NCBI GenBank assembly: GCA_002339675.1
Contig: DDKB01000005.1
Span: forward strand, 1 to 15,625
Length of the DNA stretch: 15,625 bases
Reading direction: 5' to 3'
Source of the DNA: Stutzerimonas stutzeri
GTDB lineage: Bacteria > Pseudomonadota > Gammaproteobacteria > Pseudomonadales > Pseudomonadaceae
Positions 7,469 through 14,199 of the stretch are shown here, one piece after another. Made by a program: the position numbers and the translations under genes. Position 1 is the first letter of the stretch. Each line of letters opens with the position of its first letter. The notes under the pieces were generated by a model that saw only the letters and a program-made list of their open reading frames with translations, was not told where the DNA came from and ran no database searches.

Positions 7469-9910
7469 ATGTCCAAGCGCCAAAGCAAAACGGGTGTCCC
7501 CCACCTGGTCTATCAAGCCAACACTGGCTTCCAGTACTACCTCACATTCCCTAAGCATTTCGCGGCCAACCCGAAACTGCCTGCGCAAATCCGGTGGTCG
7601 CTCAGCCACGACGAAGCCCTGGCCCGCGATCTCGCTAAGTACCTGAATGCTTCTTTCGAGCAGTTCCTTGCCAAGGCAACCGAGCACTATGTCGAGCTCT
7701 TTTCTGACCGCCTGCTGGTTGACCTCCAAAGGTTTCACTTAGCGGTAGCGGAAGCACTCAAATTCGCCGACCGGGTTTGGAAAGTCCGTCCGTCGCCCAT
7801 GAAGCTCGCGAACCAAGACCTTTCGGTCGCCCACGCTCGCATGATGAAAGAGAGTGCCGAGCGTGTAGTGCTCTATAGCCACGAGCCAGGGGGCGAAATT
7901 TTCTTCGCACTGACACCAACGCCCGCACTGGTAAAAGCGCTTGGGGTCGGGTTCGTACGCTTTGACTGGCCGCTCGGAACCAACAACCAGAACGTGGCGA
8001 GCGACGCTGCCCGGTACATTTACGCCGCCCTTGATGTACTCGAGACCGTCCCACCCTCCCCAGGGCGCTATTCGAAAGAATCTCCTGCATTTGCAGCGAT
8101 GACGCTTTATGAATACCTGTGCCATGCCCGCCCAGACCAGGGTCGGAATCTCATGCACATCCCCCCAGCACTACCGCAATCTCGGCAAGCTTTGCATTTT
8201 CATCTTCAGCAAGCCAACGCGATGCATCTGAAGCTCCGCATCATTGATCGAGCGCTCTTGGTGCAGGAGGGATCGGGGCTTTATGTGATGCTTATCGAAC
8301 TCGATCCGCTGTGCATGAAAGCGCATCTGAGAGAAAAGAAAAGCTTTCGGGTTGAGCTGCTCACTAGCTCCATCATCATTGCGGTCCTCATGCTGACGTA
8401 TACGCTGCAGAAGGTTGATAAGGTGCTGTTGCGTTACTTTCAGGAAGACGATCACCAAGATCCTTACGCCCAAGCCATGCAGGAAATCGGTGACCTGGTT
8501 CGGCGGATGTTGGGTTCTGCTGCAACCGCCGAGCCTATGCAGACGATTCCGGAGCTGAACTCGCCGACAGATGCTGTGGCACCGCCACAGGATCCAGGCA
8601 CGCTCGCGTTGCTGAATGCGCTCGGGAGCGTTCTGCCCGACGCGCAGAAAGCCAAGCTTGAAACCCTCTTTACGCAACCCTCCGTCAACGATCGCATTGT
8701 CTCGCCGGCGCGTGGTTCAAACGCAGGGTTGAGCCTCGCAGCTTTGGTAAAGGAATACGAAGAACGGCAAATTCGTGAAGGCGCCTGGGCTAACCCGCGG
8801 ACTCGCATTACCGCAAAGGCCCGCCTGGAAGGCCTGTGCGAGCTGCTTGGCGGGCACCGGCAAGTCGAGACGCTGACTCGCGCTGAATTCAACACGCTAC
8901 GCGATCATCTGCGTAGCTATCCGAAGAACCGGCATCGCCTCCGTGCCACGCGTAACCAGCCGCTAAGTAAGATCATTAGCGACGGTAAGTTCGAGCCAAT
9001 CAACCCTCGCACTGCGAAAAAGTTCTTTGAGCTGGCAAGGGCCCTTGTCACCTACGCTCATGATCAGGGTTACATCACCGAAAATATCGCGGCCGGATTG
9101 GCATTCAGCACCAAAGGAGCCGAGGCGCCGAGGAAGCGCACGTATAGCCCAAGCCAGATCGAGAAACTTCTTCACGGTCCGGCCTACACACTGACCACGC
9201 CGCCGCGCTGGCGCTTGGATGACTACAAGTTTTGGCTGCCGCTGCTTGGCCTTTTTACAGGCGCAAGGCTAAGTGAGCTGTGCCAGCTACGGCTCGAAGA
9301 CATTCGGCAAGAACTCGGCGTCTGGCTCATCAGCATCAATCGAAGCGGGTCGAAACAGCTGAAGACGTCCGATTCGGAAAGGTTGGTGCCGATTCACCGG
9401 CAGCTTATCGAGTCGGGCTTCCTGGAGTTTCATCAAGCACGCCTGGAAGCTGTCGAGCGAGACGGCAAGGCTCCGCTTTTCGACAATATTCGGGTATACG
9501 GCGACCTTTCTCCCGGGCATGTTGCGAGCCGTTGGTTTCTCGGCTCAAGCCAGATTAGCCGGGGTTACCTTGGGCTTTGCGGCCTGGGAGATGACGGCCT
9601 GACGTACCACGGTCTGCGCCACACCTTTATCAATCAATTTCGCAGACAGAACCTTGACCTGGCGAAAGCCAAAGCGCTTGTAGGCCACTCGGATAAAAGT
9701 ACCACCGGTGGGTACGGCGACTGCTATCCGTCTGACGTGCTCAAAGACGAGCTCGACAAGCTCGATTTCGGGCTAGGGCTGGGACACATCCATTACCGGC
9801 ACTATCAAGAGTTACGAGAACGCCAGGGCGTTTTCAATGTCGGTCGCCCGGTTGGCACCCCCTTCCCCAGCGTGCGGGTTGCTAAGCGACACTGGAAAAC
9901 GTACGCATAA
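7469..9910 (+). CDS. Large tyrosine recombinase / site-specific integrase with long N-terminal extension
   Basis: This 813-residue protein has a C-terminal tyrosine recombinase domain. Box I is FTGARLSELCQL with Arg600, box II is YHGLRHTF with His714 and Arg717, then GHS with His740, and the nucleophile is Tyr749 in GGYGDCY. The full catalytic set is present, so it should be active. A SAM-like core-binding domain fits about residues 420-560. The first 420 residues are an extension about the size of a whole ordinary integrase, and begin with a stretch like the short N-terminal domain seen in some large integrases (VYQANTGFQYYLTFPKHF). ATG at 7469 is chosen because AAAAGG lies about 9 bases upstream; an in-frame TTG/ATG at 7415/7418 would add up to 18 residues. 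It lies directly beside ssrA, the probable integration target, and a related shorter recombinase follows. Confidence 0.9.
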   Translation: MSKRQSKTGVPHLVYQANTGFQYYLTFPKHFAANPKLPAQIRWSLSHDEALARDLAKYLNASFEQFLAKATEHYVELFSDRLLVDLQRFHLAVAEALKFADRVWKVRPSPMKLANQDLSVAHARMMKESAERVVLYSHEPGGEIFFALTPTPALVKALGVGFVRFDWPLGTNNQNVASDAARYIYAALDVLETVPPSPGRYSKESPAFAAMTLYEYLCHARPDQGRNLMHIPPALPQSRQALHFHLQQANAMHLKLRIIDRALLVQEGSGLYVMLIELDPLCMKAHLREKKSFRVELLTSSIIIAVLMLTYTLQKVDKVLLRYFQEDDHQDPYAQAMQEIGDLVRRMLGSAATAEPMQTIPELNSPTDAVAPPQDPGTLALLNALGSVLPDAQKAKLETLFTQPSVNDRIVSPARGSNAGLSLAALVKEYEERQIREGAWANPRTRITAKARLEGLCELLGGHRQVETLTRAEFNTLRDHLRSYPKNRHRLRATRNQPLSKIISDGKFEPINPRTAKKFFELARALVTYAHDQGYITENIAAGLAFSTKGAEAPRKRTYSPSQIEKLLHGPAYTLTTPPRWRLDDYKFWLPLLGLFTGARLSELCQLRLEDIRQELGVWLISINRSGSKQLKTSDSERLVPIHRQLIESGFLEFHQARLEAVERDGKAPLFDNIRVYGDLSPGHVASRWFLGSSQISRGYLGLCGLGDDGLTYHGLRHTFINQFRRQNLDLAKAKALVGHSDKSTTGGYGDCYPSDVLKDELDKLDFGLGLGHIHYRHYQELRERQGVFNVGRPVGTPFPSVRVAKRHWKTYA

Positions 9911-9922
9911 TATTCAGCTAAT

Positions 9923-9950
9923 AAAAGGTAGGGGCTCGCTCTTACCTTTT
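9923..9950 (+). terminator. Probable terminator after the first recombinase
   Basis: AAAAGGTAGGGG (9923-9934) and CTCTTACCTTTT (9939-9950) form a 12-pair stem including two G-U pairs with a CTCG loop, ending in TTTT. It starts 12 bases after the stop codon. It suggests that the second recombinase is not simply co-transcribed with the first. Confidence 0.6.
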
Positions 9951-9964
9951 GCTCATCTTGCGAT

Positions 9965-9983
9965 TATTGACAAGTTGTCAATA
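9965..9983. promoter_or_regulatory. Palindrome TATTGACA-AGT-TGTCAATA, possible operator
   Basis: An 8-base perfect inverted repeat with a 3-base centre lies in the 162-base gap between the two recombinases. Its left half contains TTGACA, a perfect -35 hexamer, although no good -10 lies at the right distance. It sits 90 bases before the second recombinase and could bind a dimeric regulator or a recombination directionality factor. Confidence 0.4.
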
Positions 9984-10017
9984 AAAACTATCGCATGGTA
10001 AATCCTAATAGATTATC

Positions 10018-10046
10018 TTGACTGTTTATCCATCCAGTAATAATCT
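10018..10046 (+). promoter_or_regulatory. Candidate promoter of the second recombinase
   Basis: TTGACT at 10018-10023 and TAATCT at 10041-10046 are separated by 17 bases. The -35 matches five of six consensus positions and the -10 about three of six. The predicted start would leave a short leader carrying the hairpin that covers the ribosome-binding site. Confidence 0.4.
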
Positions 10047-10050
10047 CAAG

Positions 10051-10067
10051 CCTCACCCACTGTGAGG
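10051..10067 (+). promoter_or_regulatory. Hairpin that sequesters the ribosome-binding site of the second recombinase
   Basis: CCTCAC (10051-10056) pairs with GTGAGG (10062-10067) around the loop CCACT. The right arm is the Shine-Dalgarno sequence, placed 5 bases before the ATG at 10073, so folding would block initiation. The stem is only 6 pairs, so it is suggestive rather than proven. Confidence 0.45.
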
Positions 10068-10072
10068 TATAT

Positions 10073-11332
10073 ATGAATGTAACTGCCCCCCTCTCCATTC
10101 CTTTTTACAAAGGCCTGAGTCTTATCGTCGAACCCGGCCATGAAGAACACTTGCGAATCGCGTTGGCAAACATTTCAGCGATTACGGATGCGATAAACCG
10201 CTTTCAGTCTTCTCCTTTGCTTACCGAGTTCATGGACATAACGCTGTCCCGCTTTCTGCGAGAAAACAATTACGCAGGGAAATCCGAGCACATGCTTCGA
10301 GCGCGGATGGAGAAACTAAAAATCGCTCTGACGCAAGATAATCCTACCCGCCGAGTTGCTGAGCTTGATCGGGCCGACGTACAGCGTCTGAAGGATCAGC
10401 TACCGTCGTTACTCAAGCAGAACGCTGCGTCGGGTAGCAAAGGCGCAAACCTCACGACCTACTATCAGTTGTTCAATCGAATGCTGGACGAAGCACTTGA
10501 GAGCAAGCTGATTACCGAGGCGATCAAAGTCGCGACCTGCAATACAAAACACGCCGAAATCACCAAGCCATTTCTGGATAGCAATCTGAATCAGATGTTC
10601 TCAGGCTGGCCCTACAGAAAGTATCTCGCAGGCGACCTGCCGAAAATCAACCAGGACGCCAAGCCCTATCGGTTTTGGTTGCTCCCGCTTGGGCTCTATA
10701 CCGGCGCGCGGCTTAACGAGCTCTGCCAGCTACGTGTGCATGATGTGATCCAGGATGTCCACGGCGTAGACCTTATCGATATCAACGATAATGGCTACAA
10801 CAAGTCGTTGAAGACGGGGCCGTCGGCTCGGCAGATTCCAATCTGCTCGAAGCTAGTGGAGATGGGCTTTCTAAATTTCGTAGAAGAACGGCGCCAGGCC
10901 GATGGCAATGACGCTCTGCTTTTCAACGAGCTGAGCTTCGATCCAAAGCACCTATACTCCCGCGACCCAAGTCGGTTTTTCTGCGGGCCGTGCACGGGTA
11001 CAGGATACATCGGTCAGCACTGTCCGCCGGCGGTTAATGGCGGGCTCAATTTTAAAAGTCTCCGTCGCTCGTTTGCCGTTCGGCTGGAACGGTCAGGCAT
11101 ATCTCCATCCACGATCGCCTATCTGCTCGGCCATGAGGGTGGTGCACCAGAAGTCACAGCAGACCATTACCTGGAGCAGCCACTGAGTCTGAGATTACTG
11201 GAGCAGATGGAACGGGGACTGACATACAACGCACAGACCGAGCAGATCCGCTGGGAGCATTTTAAAAAGCTGCTCGCAAACCAAGCCGGACGCGGAAAGC
11301 GAGGAAGGAGAACTAAGCAAAAGCCTTGCTAG
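10073..11332 (+). CDS. Second tyrosine recombinase with altered box II
   Basis: This 419-residue protein is homologous to the C-terminal half of the preceding recombinase: its LGLYTGARLNELCQLRVHDV parallels LGLFTGARLSELCQLRLEDI. Box I Arg213, box II Arg331, His354 in GHEGG and the candidate nucleophile Tyr366 in DHYLEQ are present. The usual box II histidine is replaced by Lys328 (FKSLRRSF instead of HGLRHTF), and the His-to-Tyr interval is 12 residues rather than 9. A core-binding domain fits about residues 50-150. The C-terminus is basic (GRGKRGRRTKQK). The start has TGAGG 5 bases upstream, inside a hairpin. It follows the first recombinase by 162 bases in the same direction, and a strong terminator comes after it. 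It may act with the first protein in integration or excision, or on a different site; which is not visible. Confidence 0.88.
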   Translation: MNVTAPLSIPFYKGLSLIVEPGHEEHLRIALANISAITDAINRFQSSPLLTEFMDITLSRFLRENNYAGKSEHMLRARMEKLKIALTQDNPTRRVAELDRADVQRLKDQLPSLLKQNAASGSKGANLTTYYQLFNRMLDEALESKLITEAIKVATCNTKHAEITKPFLDSNLNQMFSGWPYRKYLAGDLPKINQDAKPYRFWLLPLGLYTGARLNELCQLRVHDVIQDVHGVDLIDINDNGYNKSLKTGPSARQIPICSKLVEMGFLNFVEERRQADGNDALLFNELSFDPKHLYSRDPSRFFCGPCTGTGYIGQHCPPAVNGGLNFKSLRRSFAVRLERSGISPSTIAYLLGHEGGAPEVTADHYLEQPLSLRLLEQMERGLTYNAQTEQIRWEHFKKLLANQAGRGKRGRRTKQKPC

Positions 11333-11386
11333 CGCGTAGCGTTCAAAACAATCATCGCCTGGAGATGATTATGAGACAGGATGAAT

Positions 11387-11416
11387 AAAAGGCCGCAGCC
11401 AATCTGCGGCCTTTTT
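11387..11416 (+). terminator. Intrinsic terminator of the second recombinase
   Basis: GGCCGCAG (11391-11398) pairs with CTGCGGCC (11404-11411) around the loop CCAAT, flanked by AAAA before and TTTTT after. This is a textbook rho-independent terminator, beginning 54 bases after the stop codon. Confidence 0.9.
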
Positions 11417-11842
11417 CGTTCTGAACACAACAGGAAAGAAACCGAATTTTCACGCAACTCCGGGCATCGCTTGCGGCGACGGTTGGCACGCCCTATCGCT
11501 GAGCACAGTCCACCATCGAAGAACTTGCATCCGCTGCGACGAGAATTCCGTGACAGTCGGCTGCTGCCACACAAATTTCAGTTGAAGCGTGGGCGCTTTG
11601 GCATCAGACCGGACACCGCTTCATAACGCCACTGTGACAGACACACGGCACGGTCACCCGGCGCATCGACACTCACTAACTGCCGCAAGCCCTACGAGTG
11701 ACACGGCGAGACTGCAGCACTCGAGTCATGTGACATGGCGGTCGTAAGACAAGTGTGCCGCAGTGATCGGGCTTATGATTGAGGCCGGGGCGGCAGCGCC
11801 CGCGAATGGCGCAGCTCACGTCTGTGCACAATCGCCATTTCG

Positions 11843-11859
11843 GCCAGGCAACGCCTGGC
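11843..11859. repeat. Small perfect hairpin GCCAGGC-AAC-GCCTGGC
   Basis: Seven perfect pairs with a 3-base loop. The same 7-base arms occur in the terminator of the MvaT-like gene at 12813-12831. There is no T-run after this copy. Confidence 0.6.
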
Positions 11860-11882
11860 GGCTATGATTTGACAACAAAATT

Positions 11883-11931
11883 GCGGGGGCATACTTGAAG
11901 CAGCGAAGCGTTCCTTCAAGTATGCCCCCGC
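11883..11931. repeat. Long perfect inverted repeat with CATACTTGAAG core
   Basis: The arms at 11883-11900 and 11914-11931 are perfect reverse complements over 18 bases, separated by a 13-base loop. Each arm contains the core CATACTTGAAG next to a run of five G or C. It directly abuts the next hairpin at 11932. Confidence 0.85.
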
Positions 11932-11962
11932 GCCCCATACTTGAAACCTTCAAGTATGGGGC
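11932..11962. repeat. Second perfect inverted repeat sharing the CATACTTGAA core
   Basis: GCCCCATACTTGAA (11932-11945) and TTCAAGTATGGGGC (11949-11962) pair perfectly over 14 bases around the loop ACC. With the preceding hairpin this makes four copies of the 10-base core in alternating orientation within 80 bases. Confidence 0.85.
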
Positions 11963-12427
11963 AGTTGAGCATTTTGGGCGTTTGCAGGTAAGCGAAACGA
12001 ATGTGGAGCGAGACCGAGCAATAAGACCAAAATGATCAACTGCCTTCGCGAAGCGGCTGCCATTGTTGTCAAAAAAGGCAGCTTTCTTCATTTGCCGCAG
12101 GTAAATGGCTAGCTCCAATTTCGATGCTATGCATGGCTACCTCTGCTAAAGCAGAAGAAGCCTGCTCACGTCCGCTTCCTCTACGGGATGCGCGACGTTT
12201 CTATGCAACGGCCGCCGCTTGGTCACCTCCCATTTTGCTAACCCACCACTTCATATGTCAGGAAGTACGCACCTCTCTGGCTGACAAACACTCCGCAGCG
12301 CCATCCCTGTACCAGCCTTCTCGATGACTGAATTACTCACGAAATCGGTCGGTCCTTAGTTTTCTCCCTCCGTGCCCAAGCGGTAGACTGAGACACACAA
12401 AGCAGTTTCGTTCTCCGAAGGTTACCC

Positions 12428-12793
12428 ATGTCCAAACTCGCCGAATTCAAAGCTCTAGAAGCCCAGCTCGCAGCCCAGCTCAAGCAGCTTGATGCTCTTA
12501 AGAATGACGACAAACTCAAGCGCGAAATCGAGTTCGAGGAAAAACTCCGCAATTTGATGGGGCAATATGACGTAGGCCTGCGCGAAATTATTTCAATATT
12601 GGATCCGCAGCCCAGCCGCACCAGCATCAGCGCCACCCCGACGTCTCAAGCGCCTCGTCGGCAGCGCCAAGTTAAGGTTTACAAAAACCCAGAAACTGGA
12701 GAGGTGGTAGAGACGAAGGGTGGCAATCATAAGATTTTGAAAGCTTGGAAAGAAAAGCACGGCGCCGAAAAGGTAGAGGGTTGGCTTCAGTAA
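12428..12793 (+). CDS. MvaT/MvaU-family (H-NS-like) xenogeneic silencer
   Basis: This 121-residue protein matches Pseudomonas MvaT in layout and length (124). An N-terminal coiled-coil oligomerisation segment (about 1-58, with DDKLKREIEFEEKLRNLMG) is followed by a Ser/Thr/Arg linker (about 59-81) and a C-terminal AT-rich DNA-binding domain (about 82-121, VYKNPETGEVVETKGGNHKILKAWK). Arg80, Gly99 and Asn100 coincide with the residues reported for the MvaT AT-pincer. Such proteins bind AT-rich foreign DNA as nucleoid-like filaments and silence it. The start has GAAGG 6 bases upstream. It stands alone between a 1-kb noncoding stretch and the convergent umuC, with its own terminator. Being in the presumed island, it is probably an element-borne paralogue of the chromosomal silencer that keeps island genes quiet. 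The family is firm; the target genes are inferred. Confidence 0.9.
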   Translation: MSKLAEFKALEAQLAAQLKQLDALKNDDKLKREIEFEEKLRNLMGQYDVGLREIISILDPQPSRTSISATPTSQAPRRQRQVKVYKNPETGEVVETKGGNHKILKAWKEKHGAEKVEGWLQ

Positions 12794-12812
12794 GCTATCC
12801 GACCAACACAAG

Positions 12813-12839
12813 AGCCAGGCACTGCCTGGCTTTTTCTTT
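12813..12839 (+). terminator. Intrinsic terminator of the MvaT-like gene
   Basis: AGCCAGGC (12813-12820) pairs with GCCTGGCT (12824-12831) around the loop ACT, followed by TTTTCTTT. It begins 20 bases after the stop codon and separates this gene from the convergent umuC. Confidence 0.9.
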
Positions 12840-12918
12840 ACGCTTTCAGCGGTCAACGGATGCAAGCGATCGCACTACAACCAGTACCTGGAATTCATCG
12901 GTCCTCGCATGCACTCGC

Positions 12919-14199
12919 CTAGTTGCACCGCACCACCCACAACTGATCCAGCCTGGTCGTGAAACTTTGGCTCATCATCTCCCGTCGCATGCCCCAGTCC
13001 GGCGCGGTGGTTACGCGGCCGGGCCGGAGGGTATTGCGGCCCCACTTGGCGTTGATTGCATCGAGCACGCCCATAACGCGCTCCGACGCGGCGGGCTGGG
13101 TTTGGGCGAATAGATCGTCGGTGTACTCGCCACGCTGGCACAGATCCATCAGCAGGACCTCAGCCTTGCTGAACGAAAAGCCCTCGCGATAGATGTGCTC
13201 CAAACCGGCGATCGCCGCCCGGGTGATGTATCGGGTGTCGTCGGTGGGATACGGCAGCTCACACACCACGCCTTTTGCGAACTTGGGCTCGTCGGAATTG
13301 AACATGCCGGTACGGATGCTGATTCGGACGCGCTTGCACATGGACTGCTGTGCCCTCAGCTTCTCGCTGGCCCGGGCGGCGTATGCCGCCACTGCCTCCT
13401 TGATTGGCTCCAGCTCGCGCAGGCGCTTGCCGAACATCCGCGAGCAGCAGATCTCCTGTTTGGGTGACGCGACGTCCTCCAGATTGAGGCACGGCGTCCC
13501 GCGCAGTTCGCGAGAAGTTTTCTCGATAACAACGCTGAATTTTTTGCGCAGGGTCCAAGCATCCGCGCTGGCTAGATCCCAAGCAGTACGTATGCCCATC
13601 CTGTTCAGGTGCTCGGTCATCCGGCGTCCGACACCCCATACATCGCCGACTTCAGTCACGCGCAGTACCTTGTCGCGCCGCACCGGGTCGAGAAGGTCCA
13701 CTACCCCACCCGTCTGTTTCTGCCAGCGCTTCGCTGAATGGTTCGCTAGCTTGGCGAGCGTCTTGGTCCCCCCAATGCCCACCCCGACCGGGATACCTGT
13801 GCTGCGCAGTACCTCAGCGCGGATCCGCCTGCCGAGCACTTCGACGTCTGGCACACCGGTAAGGTCGGCAAACGACTCGTCGATTGAGTACACCTCAACC
13901 GCAGGCACCAGGCTCTCGATGACCGTCATGACGCGCTCGCTCATGTCGCCGTACAGCGCGTAATTGCTGGAAAACACCACAACGCCCCAACGCTCCAGGT
14001 CGCGCCGGATCTGAAAATACGGCACGCCCATTTTGATACCGAGCTGCTTTGCCTCGGCCGAGCGCGCGATCACGCAGCCGTCATTGTTCGAAAGCACGAC
14101 GATAGGCGTACGGCGCAAGTCTGGTCGAAAGACACGCTCGCAGCTGGCGTAGAACGAGTTGCAATCAATGAGGGCGATGGCCCGCTCAGTACTTGCCAT
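12919..14199 (-). CDS. umuC: DNA polymerase V catalytic subunit UmuC (RulB-like)
   Basis: This 426-residue Y-family translesion polymerase is close in length to E. coli UmuC (422). Catalytic acidic residues are visible: Asp12 in ALIDCNSFYASCE, and Asp107-Glu108 in VYSIDES. The palm/fingers domain spans about 6-190, a helix-hairpin-helix (VWGVGRRMTEHL) lies near 190-215, a little-finger domain follows to about 360, and a UmuC-type C-terminal region ends the protein with DLFAQ and ending RLDQLWVV. With UmuD' it copies past damaged bases during the SOS response, at the cost of mutations. Its ATG overlaps the end of umuD by 14 bases, implying translational coupling. Plasmid and island copies in Pseudomonas are called rulAB; location in a presumed island fits that, but sequence alone does not separate rulB from a chromosomal umuC. 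Confidence 0.95.
   Translation of the reverse strand: MASTERAIALIDCNSFYASCERVFRPDLRRTPIVVLSNNDGCVIARSAEAKQLGIKMGVPYFQIRRDLERWGVVVFSSNYALYGDMSERVMTVIESLVPAVEVYSIDESFADLTGVPDVEVLGRRIRAEVLRSTGIPVGVGIGGTKTLAKLANHSAKRWQKQTGGVVDLLDPVRRDKVLRVTEVGDVWGVGRRMTEHLNRMGIRTAWDLASADAWTLRKKFSVVIEKTSRELRGTPCLNLEDVASPKQEICCSRMFGKRLRELEPIKEAVAAYAARASEKLRAQQSMCKRVRISIRTGMFNSDEPKFAKGVVCELPYPTDDTRYITRAAIAGLEHIYREGFSFSKAEVLLMDLCQRGEYTDDLFAQTQPAASERVMGVLDAINAKWGRNTLRPGRVTTAPDWGMRREMMSQSFTTRLDQLWVVRCN

Larger units (their letters stand above)
11417..12427. other. About 1 kb without a convincing gene, containing clustered hairpins
   Basis: No open frame here has a good ribosome-binding site together with a recognisable protein. 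Frames of 67-100 codons exist, but they cross hairpins or carry no family signal. The segment starts right after the terminator of the second recombinase and ends at the MvaT-like gene. Between 11843 and 11962 it holds three perfect hairpins. The rest has no clear tRNA, CRISPR or transposase. It could be a regulatory or attachment region, a structured RNA, or degraded sequence. Confidence 0.6.

Noticed and set aside
9965..9983. Palindrome between the recombinases considered as a LexA box
   Set aside because: It lacks the CTG-N10-CAG pattern, unlike the clear LexA box at 14634-14649.
11381..11626. Plus-strand frame of 81 codons after the second recombinase
   Set aside because: Its first codons lie inside the terminator hairpin and the product is basic and featureless.
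11883..11962. Hairpin cluster considered as a CRISPR array, integron attC site or intrinsic terminator
   Set aside because: There are no regularly spaced direct repeats with spacers, no GTTRRRY/RYYYAAC core pair was seen, and no T-run follows the stems.
11816..12118. Minus-strand frame of 100 codons starting MELAIYLRQMKKAAFF
   Set aside because: It runs straight through the hairpin cluster, so its repetitive residues are products of the inverted repeats. No ribosome-binding site or family match was evident, though it could be a widely mis-annotated repeat translation.
12124..12327. Plus-strand frame of 67 codons upstream of the MvaT-like gene
   Set aside because: No convincing Shine-Dalgarno sequence, no recognisable protein features, and similar short frames occur by chance.
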